Assembly (NCBI GenBank): GCA_014529385.2
Contig: CM043942.1
Span: 1,838,501-1,902,500 of the forward strand
DNA from: Adiantum capillus-veneris
Lineage: Eukaryota > Streptophyta > Polypodiopsida > Polypodiales > Pteridaceae
DNA: 64,000 bases
Reading direction: 5' to 3'
The notes under the pieces were generated by a model. That model was not told the origin of the DNA and made no database searches. It saw only the letters and a list, made by a program, of their open reading frames with translations. Positions 41,892-54,045 of this stretch are shown here, in pieces; within the stretch, counting starts at the first letter, position 1; every line of letters starts with the position of its first letter. The translations under genes were made by a program, and so were the position numbers.

Positions 41892-44720
41892 TTAATAAGA
41901 TATCGTCGGAATCAAATACCTTGGATTCTTGTTCAACCAGCTCAGCCTCCACTTCGGGTGGTCTTGGTCTGCGTCCTCGACTTGCATATCGGTGTAAAGC
42001 CTTTCTTTGACTTGTAGCAACTCCACTTTAATCAGAGGATAGGGCAGGGATTGTTGGTGCCATTGCGCATTGATTTGATTGGGAGTGAGTTGTGTAACAT
42101 TGACGGAGTGAAGAACTCTCAGCTCCCAATCCATTGTTGCCTTCCATTGCTCATCTACGTCTTGTGTAATTTTTTCCTTTAGTGCAGCTTCCTCAGCCTT
42201 TGAGAGCTAGACCATTGGCACTGTGTCCATTTTGATTATGTGTACTTGAAACTCCTCTTCTCCACTTAGCTCTACTGCTGGCTGTGTCTCCATCTTAGCG
42301 AATGAAACTGAGGGGATTTCTATTTGTGGATGCTCTGAAGTGCCTGCCTCTTCTTGTGTTTTTGGCTGTCCCTCTCTCAATAGCTGGTTGACTCTTTTAA
42401 ATTCAGCTATTTCTTTCAGCAACTCGTCTTCTCTTTGGACCCGCATTAAATCCAGGTCTCTGCAATGATTTAAGCTCCAACTTGAGGTCTTTATTATTTT
42501 TCTCTAATGCTTTGTAGACCTCGTATGTTCCTTTGATCGAGGCCACTACGAGCTTTTCTCTGATTTGCCACAAGAAAAATGCCTGATCATCTATTCTTTG
42601 TTCTTAGTACTGTAGGGAGGCATTTGCTACATCTAACTGAACCTGAATCTTTTGAACTGATAGTGTTGTAGTTAGAAGTTCGTTTGTAACTTCTGTCAGT
42701 TGTTCATCTTTTGCTTTGCATGCATCTGACAATTTTGTAAGAAAATCACCAAGCTTCTCCATCTCTTTCTATTGTTTATCTCTTGCGAGCTGATGTTGTT
42801 CAGCTTTCGCTTCAACTCTTGCACTTGCCTTTGTAGATCAATGATGACGTTTAGTCGGCCGTCTAACTCCCCTTGGAGTGCGTCAATCACCATCTCTAAT
42901 TCTTTGGACCTTGTGCTACGACTAATTGCTGCTGAGCGAAGTCGTTTAGTCATGTCCTGCATTTGCTTGGCATACTCATTACCTTGCAGGATCACTTCAT
43001 CGTTTGATGCCAATCCTCGTTTCGTGCCAACTGACTTGATGTTTCCGCAGATTCTTGTGTATCCTTTGGCGGCGTCATGGCGGCTGGTTGCTGTTGCCCT
43101 TGTGGCTGTGGCTGATCCTCTTCCGCTTTGTCATCCTGAGGCTTTGTGGATGCCTCGGCCTTCTCTTGCTGTGTTGAGGTAGAGGGTGTTTCCTCGGCCT
43201 CCTATTCTCTTGGCTGCTCAAACTTTGTGTTGTCCTCTGCTGGTGCAGGACTTGCTGTCCTTTCTTGCTCTTTGTCGTGCACTTTTTGTTGCTCTTCTGT
43301 AGATTCAGCTGCGTGTTGTGCATAATCAGTTGCTTCTCTTTGTTGAGGCTCTGTCTTCGTTCTGAGTTCAGGTTCTTTGGCTTTATCTACTGGTGAAGGT
43401 GGTGGGCTCGGCATGGGGTGATCATGCTGTTCAGAAACAGGTGAAGAAGGACAGGGAGACACATCACCCTGATCATGTTGTGCTGCTCCTTGTTTATTTT
43501 CTTCCTTTGCTTGCTTTTGCTGTTCTGCCCCCTCTCTCACTTTCCTTGCCGCTTCTTGGGCTTCTCTTATCTTCAAAGCCTCTGCTTCTTGATACATCTT
43601 TTTCAGTGATTCCGTGGGATCTTCAACCTATTTCCTGGTATGATACTTAGTTCTTGGTCCTTTAAGCTCAATGGGTACCCACTTGTTGGGTCCTTGCCTT
43701 GTGCTTGGCGGCTGTGTTCGTAAGATTGCTTCTCTCTTTCAAATCGGGCATGTTTTTGTACATGCTCCTCCTGGTGTGATGCCACGGCTTTTCTCTTTAT
43801 TTCTTCAATTCGAGCTCTCCTTTCCTCGTTATTTGAGCTTTTAGTGCTGTGTTGTTGTGGCGAGCTCTCAGCAGACTTTTCATCAGATTTGCATGATCTC
43901 TTGGCAGATCTTGTAGCTCGAAGAGAAGGTTGTGCTGACACTATCCAAGTGTTCTGATTTGGTGCATGCGGCAAGTTGTCGGCCATGCTAATGGCATGGT
44001 AAGCAATCCTGGTCAGAACCTTTGGTGCACCCAGATATGTGATTTTCCCTTCTTTCTTTGTCCCTTTCAATGTTGACAAAACATCCTATGCATGGTCAAT
44101 TGGTTGCCTGGTGGTTGATTTGAGGACTTGCGTAAAGGTCGTGGCAACCGCATGATTTGGTATTGTATACCTTGGCGGTCTTTTGGCAAGAAAGTGGAAA
44201 TGCTGATGGTACAACGTTGCGTTCTCTTCCACCTGTTTGTGGATGAGGTTGGCAAATGTCGCAGCGGCGGTTTCCTTGGTGAAAGTACCTGTCGTCTTTC
44301 TATCTCTTACCCTCATTGTCATTCCCTTTGTTGGCAGTTTGAGTGCCTCTGCCACTATCTCCTTGGTAATCACCACTTCAACTTTATTCCCTCGTGGGTC
44401 AGAGATTTGAACGGTTTCATTTTCTTTGATTGTGGAAAAAAGCTCATAAGCTTTTTGGAAGTCCACTACACACGGCATTTGTTCACAAAATTCCCTAAGA
44501 CCAAGCCTCCTGTTGGCTTTTGGTATGGGGCTTTGCGGCGACATCATATACTTCTTTTGGTAGAAGTTGCAGCTCTACCTAGTGTCCCTTTTCTCTTGAC
44601 AGATAGGTTGCTTTGGCGATTTTGACTGAATCGGGGTCCAGTTGGTATGTTGGTAGCTCTTGCAACTTTTCTTTTTGATTGAGCTTCTTCTTGGCCTTCT
44701 TTGTTGCTTGCATGGCTCAT
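41892..44720 (-). pseudogene. Minus-strand ORFs of decayed LTR element H, unfamiliar protein
   Basis: Minus-strand reading order. A basic lead (MSHASNKEGQEEAQSKRK, about 44,715) is followed after a break by a folded domain at 44,547-44,086: LGLREFCEQMPCVVDFQKAY, VVITKEIVAEALKLPTKG, ATLYHQHFHFLAKRPPRY. A basic Ser/Lys region follows (44,079-43,603), then a Gln/Glu/Pro-rich coiled segment (43,597-43,202) and further heptad-like pieces (43,013-42,696 and 42,446-42,207). The folded domain resembles N-terminal domains of plant retroelement accessory ORFs, but I cannot name it. Several shifts and stops break the frame. Confidence 0.5.
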
Positions 44721-44885
44721 GTCCAGTGTGTAGAGTGTCAAAGTTAGCAAATTTGGCATATTCTCTTTGAAATGTCCTTTAGTCTGAAATGCTGTGAGAT
44801 TTGGTCCAATTTGCTTCAAATCAATTTTTGAACATGCATAGATGCATAAAAACATGTAAGGAACAAAATTATAAAGTGCAAACAA

Positions 44886-45505
44886 AAAATTGCAACAAAA
44901 GTAAATAATCGCGGTTATTTACAGCTGAGTAATTTTTTCAACTTTTGACAAATTTGGCATTACAGGCTTGAAGTATATACCAAATAGATACTCTGAGTGA
45001 AATATGGCTCATTTGGATGCATAGGATGAAAATGGTGCCAGATTTAGGCTTTAGGTCTTTGAAACAGTAGATATAAAGAGATTTTGAGATTCTGAGCTCC
45101 AAATTTGTTCAAACTTGACTAGTGGGCTTAGGACATCATGTACTTTGGACGTATGATGGCAAAATTGCAAATTTCTCCCATTTTGGCCAAAAAGTAGATA
45201 ATTGCGATTATTAACTTTTCTACCAAAATGAATATTTTTTGGTACAACTTGGTTCTAGGCTTTGTTTAGACCTTGTATATGTGATATGAGGTGATTTGGA
45301 TCAAAAAATATGGCTCATAACTTAGAATTTGGCTTGCAAGGACTTCTTTGCGTTTTTTTGGCAATTTTTCAAGTTATATGTGATCATTTTGGCTCATACT
45401 TGAATTTTGGCATGTAATAGGTGTGTACAAGTGATAGGTGAGGTGATGATGCAGCTTTCAAGCCAAAAAAGTGCAAAAGTAAATAATCGCGATTATTTAC
45501 AGCAG
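44886..45505. repeat. Degenerate repeat with three evenly spaced palindromes
   Basis: A palindrome with the perfect form TAAATAATCGCGATTATTTA (about 45,481) occurs in weaker form near 44,904 and 45,192. The spacings are 288 and 289 bp, suggesting a decayed tandem repeat of that length. The sequence between is AT-rich with recurrent TTTGGCTCAT-like words. Confidence 0.55.
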
Positions 45506-46930
45506 TCACATTTTTCTTGTAAAACTTAAAAAATTTGACCTAAACACATTCTATACACCTAAAACAAGTCCTAAATTGAATTTAGTAAAGTTTGGTCTTG
45601 CCGGCATCACTTTGTGCTTTGTCAACTCTGAAATCTCTTATTTTTGTGACTACACTGCCTGTTGAGTTGGTTAGTCACTTTTAAGGCTATGGACTTGTCC
45701 GCAACATAGTCGTTGAAACAACTCATCCAATTTTGGTCCATGTGGAGTCAGTTTGACCTCGTACGTCGCATTTGACGCTTTGTAGCCTTCGAGCCGTTTT
45801 TTGCTTTTCGATGGGTTTGCTTGATTGATTTCATGAAACCAATCATATACATTTGTATAGACTTCGTAGGTAAGCTGTCTGTGGATTCAGAACCCAATTC
45901 TGGCATCTTCCAAAAAGCTTTTCTACTTGGGACCCTTTCGACCTTTGCCGAATGGTCAACTGTTGTATATAGAAGTGTTCTAGTATATTGGGGCATTCAG
46001 TTCAAATCTCATCCGATTTGGTTGAGCTGACTAATCGCTATGGTCGATTTTTGGTCGTAGGTCTTCATGCACTACTCGGATTCTAGGGTTTTTTCTAGGG
46101 GCTTAGACTAGCTACCGGCCGTACAAAATGAATCATTGATGAGTAAAGAACTTACCCCTTATGTCTTGTGTGAGACGACGCTGAAAAAGGACAACTATAG
46201 ACTCCGAAAAGTACGCGCGAAGAAGTCGAAATGCTCTCTCTCCAAAGGCAACATGTGGAAATGAGGTGATTTTAGCCTACCTTGGGTATCTATACTCGGA
46301 CTTCCTAAACCAATTTTTCCACAGATTCCAATGTTAGTCCTACTAGGTCGTGAAATCTACGTTAGACTCAAAAATATCCCCAATCGGATTCCTGTAGCTC
46401 ATTCTGCAAGAATTATGCAAAAGTAGGTCTGGCCGCCTAATTTAGGCTTCCCGCTTCCATCTGCCGATTTGATTGAAATTTTTTGTGCTTGTCCGCCTTG
46501 TGTTTTTTATCACCACCGTGTCTTCAATTTTCCCACCTGAGCTCCGTTGCTATTTATTATTGATTTTTGACCGGTTTATTAGAAAAATCAAAGTAAATAA
46601 CAAAACGTGCTAAAAAAGCAAAGTGAAAATCCAATAATTAAGAAAATCCATTGAAAAACACGGCTTTATTTTTTTTTGTTGGATTTCTCCATTTTTAAGT
46701 CTCAATATCAAGAAAAATGATGAAAAATAACCAAAAAAGACTATTGTTTGATGATTTTTTGATAGTATATACACTATTTACACTCATCGGGGAGATATTA
46801 CCAGTTGAATTTTCCCTATTGATGATATATAAGGGAATTATTAGGTAGTTTTGCAAAAAATTACGTGTTAACATCAAACTTTTTTCCTCACTCTTCAAAC
46901 ATTGCCCTTAATTACTTAGTACTCTTCCAC
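45506..46930. other. AT-rich spacer, possibly LTR or UTR of element H
   Basis: No domain recognised. GTTTGACCTCGTACGTCGCA and similar text resembles plant LTR/UTR sequence, but no second copy exists in the window. Confidence 0.35.
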
Positions 46931-46933
46931 CCC

Positions 46934-48122
46934 TTATAGATGGCGTACTCCGGGATGATTGTGTGCATGGGTTGAACAATCGTGTCTATGCATAGCCGTG
47001 GCTGACTCTACCATGCTTTGAAGATCAAAGCAGTTCAAACCATTATGCTGTGCAAGAGGTGGGTCTTGAGTAATTAACTCAAGGATTTCTGATATTGCGG
47101 CTTGTTGTTGTTGTCTTTCAAAGAGCAAATCTTGTAGCTTGTGTGCTCTTTGCTTGATTGTACCATCAGGATGCTTTAGAACACTCATTTCCTGAGCTTT
47201 TGGTACTAATAATGACTATTGTCGAGCTTTTACTCGCCATTGATATCTAGGTTTGTCTTGGTCAGAATGGTGTGGTTGAGGTTTCTGAGGTTTAACTCTC
47301 CATTGCTTGATTGGTTTTGTGGTTTGCGGAGAAAGATAAGTGCTCCTTTTTCTTCCAAACCCATTTTGTGTTAAGTTCCCTTCTCGGAGAAGTGCGTCTC
47401 TGTGTTTTGACCTCTCGGAGCCTTCTTTGGTTTTGTTGATGATGTTTTGGGCACCCAGATTTGAATTGATTTGTCCTTAATTTGTGCTTTCTGTACCCAA
47501 ATTTGCATGACTCCTTGCATGCTACTTGTAGCATTTGCTTGTTGAGAGTATGGAAAGATTGATTACTTCGTGATTTGCTTTGCTGATAATTGCCTTTCCA
47601 TTCCTCCTTGCTTGGTGCAATTGGAACAATGAGTTGCCCGCCTTTAGGTGATACCTTGAGCTGATTTGTATCCCAATCTGGTACTGATTTGTATGTCCGC
47701 ATCTAGGGAATTCCAAGGATCATCGTCTCATTCATGTGTTGATCTGGTAAGCATACAAACTGTTGAGGACATGAACATCCATGTACTATCACGTTCAAGT
47801 TGACTACTCCCAATGTTGGTGTTGGGTTCTTGTTGCATCCCTTGATAGTCGCTATTCCTGTTGTCAATGACTGAGTTATTGCTTTCTTGTACGTGGAATA
47901 ACTGACAACATTTACTCTAGCTCCTGTATCAACCAAAGCATTTGTGCTATGATTGTTGAGTTGTATTTTGATTCGAAGGTCCATTCCATCTAGCCATTCA
48001 TCATCTGCTGACACCGCATCTTTCTGCAATTCCCATCGTCGGTCATCTATTTCCATCGTGTTTATGGGAATATGTATTTTTGATTCTTGAGAGCAGCTTT
48101 CCTTTTGAGTACCCAAAACCAA
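46934..48122 (-). pseudogene. Retroviral-type aspartic protease ORF of element H
   Basis: The first segment (48,122-47,703) has the active-site motif ALVDTGARVNVVSY, preceded by LRIKIQLNNHSTN, and the C-terminal MILGIP. A TAG at about 47,705 replaces what is probably the Trp of a GIPW motif. The frame continues MRTYKSVPDWDTNQLKVSPK. Later pieces (47,600-46,934) include NTKWVWKKKEHLS and LLFERQQQQAAISEILELI. The protease processes Gag-Pol in LTR elements. Here it follows an integrase tail instead of preceding the reverse transcriptase, which is odd. Confidence 0.65.
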
Positions 48123-48128
48123 GCTTTT

Positions 48129-48395
48129 TCTTGGGCTTCATCAATAACCTGTTGTCGTTTTATCCTCCTTTGCTTGGCTGCATGCATTCTTTCTAGCAAT
48201 TCATTGGTTAGCGGCAAATTGTATTTTTTTAAACGACATCCGCTAATCTAATTAGCCATTGGTTCACCATCTAGGGTGGACAACTTAACCGCACCACTTG
48301 GAGATACATCTTCAATGATACATGGTCCATTTCCCTTTTTCTTAAACTTGGGAATGTGTTGCTTAAGGGAATAGACTAAAGGGAAGGAGAGATAT
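48129..48395 (-). pseudogene. Integrase C-terminal tail, element H
   Basis: The minus strand reads KQHIPKFKKKGNGPCIIEDV, GAVKLSTLDGEPMAN, a TAG stop, then GCRLKKYNLPLTNELLERMH. This matches the end of gypsy pol polyproteins just after integrase. It overlaps the protease ORF in another frame near 48,122. The upstream integrase core is absent, cut by copia element F. Confidence 0.6.
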
Positions 48396-48671
48396 GTTGT
48401 GGGTGAAGGTTAAGGGGGTGAGATCAAGGGAGTAAGAGAGAGAGAGGGAATTGGTGAAAGGGACTCCTATGTAACATGGTATGAGTAATCTTTTTGGTTA
48501 CATGTACCTTGTAGGCCATGGAGGGTAAGCTTCCTCTCCAACTAAGGAGTCAACCTAGCTCTCTTGCACTGAGTGTACTCAGAGCTATGTTGTGCAAGAC
48601 ACATTAGGCAACTACACATTTTGCCACATATCTTGGCACGGGGTGGAAAATTTTCCCATTCAAGTATCACT

Positions 48672-48903
48672 TGTTGGAATTAGGGTTACAGGTAAACACA
48701 CACATCTTGGGGAAGCCAAAGGAAGCTCAAGGCACACAACAAATAGTGTATTGCTTAGTGTGCAATGGAAAGAAAGATAGATAGCCCTAGAATGATGGGC
48801 GTATATACAATGCATGGAGGAAAAAACCTCCTAGTTAGGGAAAAAATGCTTTGGTGGTCCTAAGTGTGTTCACACACATCACTACCACATGTCTATGGTA
48901 ACA
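48672..48903 (-). repeat. Copia F 3' LTR (232 bp)
   Basis: Matches 53446-53772 apart from the extra block there. It carries AAAGAAAGATAGATAGCCCT and ACCTCCTAGTTAGGG-type segments common to both. Confidence 0.85.
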
Positions 48904-48935
48904 AATCCCCCCTGTAGTAATGCGGTGAACGAGAG

Positions 48936-51900
48936 CTAGCACATGAGTAAAGGGAAGTGCCATGCCTTGAGGACATGATCAGTCCACAAAAAAGGGGAGT
49001 ATGCCCAAAGATTTGCGGAAAGCTTCAAACTTCTCATGAGACAATGCCTTTGTGAAAAGATCTGCAAGGTTGTCTTGTGTTGGCACATAAGACAAGTTGA
49101 TCTCTTCGGTTGAGAGCCTCTCCTTGTGACATACTGGTAATGCACCTCGATGTGCTCTGTGTGAGCATGAGAAACTTGGTTCCTTGCAATTGCCAATGCA
49201 CTTTGAGTGTCAGTGTAGATAGTGTTGGCAATGTCCTGACCAACACCTAAATAATCCATAAGGCATCTGATCCATACACACTCAACCATAGCTGTGAAGA
49301 CTGTCCTATACTCAGCCTCACAACTAGAAGTGGCCACAGTAGGTTGCTTATTGCTCAACCATGATATACATGAACTACCAAGCATGAAACAAAAACCACT
49401 TGTGGACACTCACATGTCAAAAGAACCAACCCAATCTGAGTCCAAAAAAGCATGTAAGTCTAGCGTCAATGATCCCCCCTTTTGGGATAAAACAAGCCAA
49501 GATGTAAAGTGCCACTCAAGTAGTGAAAAATCGCCTTGATAGCCTGCCAATGTTTAGACCCTGGGCTATGCATAAATTTGATGACTTGTGAGACTGCAAA
49601 CTCAATATTCGGCCTCATGTTGCATACATAAATGAGGCATCCAATGACAGTTTGGTAAAGAGTGACATCTATAGGATCACTAGCGTCATGAAGACTCAAT
49701 TTCAAACATGTTTCCATGGGAGTGGAAATAGGTTTGCAATGCTCAAGTCCAAACTTACATATGTCTCTATGTAAAGTTTTTGACACAAGGCAATACCACC
49801 ATGATACTGCTTAAACTGTATGCCCAAGTAATGACGCAATAGCCCCAAATCTTTTATCTTGAAAGTAGCAGTTAAATCAGCCATAAATTCAGCAATATGT
49901 CCTCGTTCGGACCAGTGATCAACAAATCATCCACATAAAGAACAACAATGAGAAGTACATCGCCCTCACGCTTGACATACAATGTGCTTTCTGTTGGATT
50001 GTTACGAAAGCCTCGTTTGACCAAATGAGTGTCAGATTTCTCATACCAAGCACGAGGTGATTGCTTCAACCCATACACAGCCTTCTTACATCTGCACACT
50101 TTGTCATCTTGTCCTTTCTTGACAAAATCATGAGGCTGCATTACATAGACTTCCTCAAAAAATGTCACCATTCAAGAAAGCAGTAACAATGTTTGATTGA
50201 TGTACATCCCAACCAAAATGATCTCCCAATGCACATAGAAAACGCACAGTAGTCATACGACAAGTGGGAGAAAAAGTCTCTTCATAATCTATGCCTTTTT
50301 GCTGTGCATAACCCTTTGCACCAAGTCAAGCCTTATAGCGATCCATCTCACCATCCGGCTTGCGTTTCAACTTGTAAACCCTCGTCGTACCAATGGCCTT
50401 TTTTCCAGGAGGCAAATCACATAAAGTCCAATTGTTATGCTTCATCAAAAGAGAGAGGTTCCTCAACATCATGTAAGCTAGACACAACTAAAGCATAACA
50501 ATCTGATGCATAAGATGCATGGCGAGAGCCTGAACGAGTACCACTAGACAAAGGTGCATCCAATTTACTATCATGCAATGTATGCACTAGCCATTTTGGC
50601 ATACCTCTATCATGATCATTTTCAACCCTTTCCTCATCAAGTATATCATATACATCTACATCAGTAATAGGCTGATCTGTAACATTTTCAAAAACCCCCA
50701 GAGGTTGTACATTTGCCTCATTGGAATTTACATTCGTACTTCCACCACTGAAAAAAGTTTTGAGGACTGAACAGAATCTTCCACAAACACAACAGCCCGT
50801 GAAACCAGAATACGCTTTGTTTGAGGATGATACAACCTGTAACCTTTGCTTTCAGCACCAAAGCATATGCCAAGCAACCAAAAACACGCATGTGCTCAAT
50901 AGAAGGCTTTCTATCATGCCATGCTTCATATGGAGTAGTAGACTGCAAAGCTTTCATAGGACACATGTTTAGTACATAAGTGGCACACATGATGGCCTCA
51001 AGCCAAAAAGAATGCGGCAAAGCTTGACTTTTGACCATATATCGTGCCATTTTTGTAAGTGACATGTTTTTCCTCTCAGCAACACCATTTTTTTGAGGCG
51101 TATAAGGCACTGTACATTGGTGTTTTATCTCACGACTAGCCAGAAATGCATTAAATTCATGAGACATATACTCCCCCACTCGATCGGAATGGAGGGTGCC
51201 CATAGTACATTTTGAGACATTTTGAGCCATAGCCAGAAATTGTTTGAAGCACATAAATACTTCAGACTTTGCTTTAAGTAGAAATACCCATGCATGCCTG
51301 GAGTAATCATCAATGAAAGCCACAAAGTAAAGGTAATTTCCCAAGGACGGAGTTTGCATGGACCCACAAACATCACTATGCAAAAGCTGCAACTTGCATG
51401 TGGTCCTAACTGAACCATCCTTTGGAAACTTAGAATGGGTTTAGAACGCTGCATCTTACCCAAAATACAGCCTTCACAAACATGTTTGACAGGAGCTTCA
51501 AGAGGCGGCAAAGAAGCAACCATATCATATTTTCACAAACACAACAAACTGACAAAATTCAGATGACCAAAACGTGCATGCCAAAGTTTTGCATCCGAAA
51601 TAGCCTTTGAATCCACAACTGCATTTGCAAAATCCTACCCACACTTGTCATACAAAGTGAGCTTATACAACCCACGGCATAAAATGCCAGATGCAACAAT
51701 TTCATCATCGATACTAAGATCATGTACTGTACATCTGTCATCCACAAATTTTACTACAAGACCAAGTCTAGCAAGTGCAAATACAGACAAAAGATTCTTC
51801 TTGATGCCAAACATATAAAGTGCATCAACAAGTGTGAAAGAACTGCCATTTGCAACAGTAAGCACAATCTTTCCAACTCCTTGAACCGGATAAGAGGCAT

Positions 51901-53083
51901 TGTTGGCAGAAGTAACCGAATTCCCATGAGGGATAGACTCAAGAGAGGTGAACAAATCACGATGTGAGGTGATGTGCTTTGTAGCACCACTGTCAAAATA
52001 CCATGTGAATTTGCAGCAATTGACATGCATGCATCATGGACAACAGGATTATAGGTACACTCTACACTAAAAGCCGATTCTGCATCAACATGAGCATCAC
52101 AGTCTCCTTTCACAGAAGACTCAACAATAGCTGCATTTGTAGTGAAACTAGCATTTGCAATGGGACCACCCTCTTTCTTCATAGCCTCTTTGGCCTTCAA
52201 CTTAGGACATTGCTTGATCAAGTGATCATTAGCTTTACAATAATGGCAACGGATCTTCTTTTTGCCATTATCACCAAAATTTCTAGACGAATTGTTGCCA
52301 TCATAAGCATTAGGAACATGTGATTTTCCACTCGCAAAACATTGCTATTAGCACCCTTTCTTTAAGAAACAATAAAATCCTATTCAACTGCACGCTGTCT
52401 AATCTTGCTTTTTCTAGAAAGTGACTCTTCCAATAGCAATGTGCACAATGCATCAAACTTGACAACTTCAGGATTTCCTTGGGTCATAAGTCTCGAAGTA
52501 CTAGCAAAAGTCTGGTAAGAGTCTGACAAGCCATCAAGAAGAGTATGCACAAGGGAAGTGTCTAAAATGACTTCACCTGTAGAAATAAGTTGCTCATTGA
52601 TATCCTTGACACTAGCAAGAAAAGTGTCAAAAACATCTTCCTCGTGCATAATCTTTGACTCCAGCTCTTTACGCAGCAATGCAATTTTTGTCTCATTGCA
52701 GCTCACATAAAGACCAGCTAGAATATCCCAAGCCTGTTTTGCAAATTTTACTAAATGAATGTGAGGAGTACTGGTGCGCTTCACAGACAACACAATCAAC
52801 GCATAAGCCTGCGCATCCTTTACATCCCAACGAGCTTGTTGTCTGCTTGTTCTACTGTAGGCAAAACAATTTAAACAGCAGTAGTCCTTGCAGCAAGACC
52901 TACATCCTCAACATCGCCTACATCCTCAGAACCAGGACATACATCAATGCCTTGCACAATATTCTAGATGCCCTTTGACACAAGAACATGTTGCATCATG
53001 TAAGCCCACATAGGGTAATTATCCCCATCCAATCTGTCCTTAGCAGCAAACATCTTGAACACATCTGTGTTGTTGTCAACCAT
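48936..53083 (-). pseudogene. Copia F gag-pol polyprotein (broken)
   Basis: Gag starts MVDNNTDVFKMFAAKDRLDG at 53,083 and soon meets TAG (after VLVSKGI). Its core includes AWDILAGLYVSCNETK (52,799-52,380). The protease reads WYFDSGATKHITS (about 52,000). The integrase core, 51,392-50,718, has LHSDVCGSMQT, FIDDYSRHAWVF and TVPYTPQKNGVAERKN. Reverse transcriptase has KKAVYGLKQSPRAWY and LYVDDLLITGP (50,171-49,872). RNase H has SSCEAEYRTVFTAMVE and YTDTQSALAIARN (49,409-48,936). Multiple shifts split the frames, so it is inactive. Confidence 0.87.
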
Positions 53084-53445
53084 GGTAAATGTTGCACCTG
53101 ATGTGAAAACTTCCAGAAAAGAGGAGAAATGAAGCGAGAACAATACGTGCTACATAGCACAAACCGTAGAAGAATTTAAGGGACCTGCTATGCAAAAAAC
53201 AACACTGATAGAAATTCTCCACAAAATGACGAAATAGCCTATGCAGTACTGCCTGTAGTGGAAATGGAGGACGAAATGAGCTCAAATCAAAAATCTGAGC
53301 AAACTAAGCTCTATGAGCTTAATCGAAATTATTGTCGACCTACGAATGCTTGCCAAAGCTCACTGAAATCGAAGAAAGTGAGAAGGCGTGTGCTGGAGCT
53401 GTTGGCGACTAAGCCCGAGAGGATGCAACCTACTCTGATACCAAT

Positions 53446-53772
53446 TGTTGGAACTAGGGTTGCAGGGAAACATACACAGCTTGGAGAAGACGAAGGAAGC
53501 TCAAGGCATGCAACAGAGAGTGTATTACTTAGTGCCTGCCTTGAGCTTGGAGAAGACCAAGGAAGCTCAAGGCAGGCTTGGAGAAGACGAAAGAAGGTTA
53601 AGGCAGGCAACAGAGAGTGTATTACTTAGTGTGCAATGGAAAGAAAGATAGATAGCCCTAGAATGATGGGCATATATACAATGCACGGGGGAAAAAACCT
53701 CCTAGTGAGGGAAAAAATGCCCCGTCGGTCCTAAGTGTTCACACACATCACTACCACATGTATATGGTACCA
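53446..53772 (-). repeat. Copia F 5' LTR (327 bp)
   Basis: Longer than the 3' LTR because of a duplicated GAGCTTGGAGAAGAC-type block (about 53,500-53,600). Part of its outer end is repeated again by a 112-bp duplication. Confidence 0.83.
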
Positions 53773-53961
53773 TTGCTAGCATTGTTTTGAGGCGTCCAAT
53801 TGGACACTCCACCACAATTTTTGTGGAGTACAACTTGAAGCTGAAGTCCTTCACACACATCACTACCACATGTATATGGTACCATCGCTAGCATTGTTTT
53901 GAGGCGTCCAAATGGACACTCCACCACTATTCTTGTGGAGTACAACTTGAAGCCGAAGTCC
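53738..53961. repeat. 112-bp tandem duplication spanning an LTR/transposase junction
   Basis: Units start TTCACACACATCACTACCAC at 53,738 and 53,850. Each holds the last about 35 bp of the copia LTR and about 77 bp of the flanking transposase-like sequence. Confidence 0.88.
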
Positions 53962-54045
53962 TTCTTTGTGATTGGTGTTTGGGTTAGGTTGATACCCTTC
54001 ATCCCCACAGTATACGTGTGGAAGGAATAGTTCCCATCCACAAAT
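53773..54045 (-). pseudogene. PIF/Harbinger-like transposase fragment
   Basis: The minus strand reads KKDFGFKLYSTRIVVECPFGRLKTM, split here as KKDFGFKLYSTR then IVVECPFGRLKT. This resembles the C-terminal DDE nuclease block with its final Glu. Only the end of the domain is present, and it is partly duplicated. Copia F is inserted beside it. Confidence 0.6.

Larger units (their letters stand above)
48672..53772 (-). mobile_element. Ty1/copia retrotransposon F, complete but mutated
   Basis: LTRs lie at 53446-53772 (5') and 48672-48903 (3'). Both end CCAACA on the minus strand and start TGGTACCATA or TGTTACCATA. The primer site ATTGGTATCAGAGTAG follows the 5' LTR at about 53,445-53,430. A GGGGGGATT tract precedes the 3' LTR. 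Order on the minus strand: gag, protease, integrase, reverse transcriptase, RNase H, the copia order. The flanking 5-mers TCACT and TTGCT agree at only 3 of 5. Confidence 0.88.
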
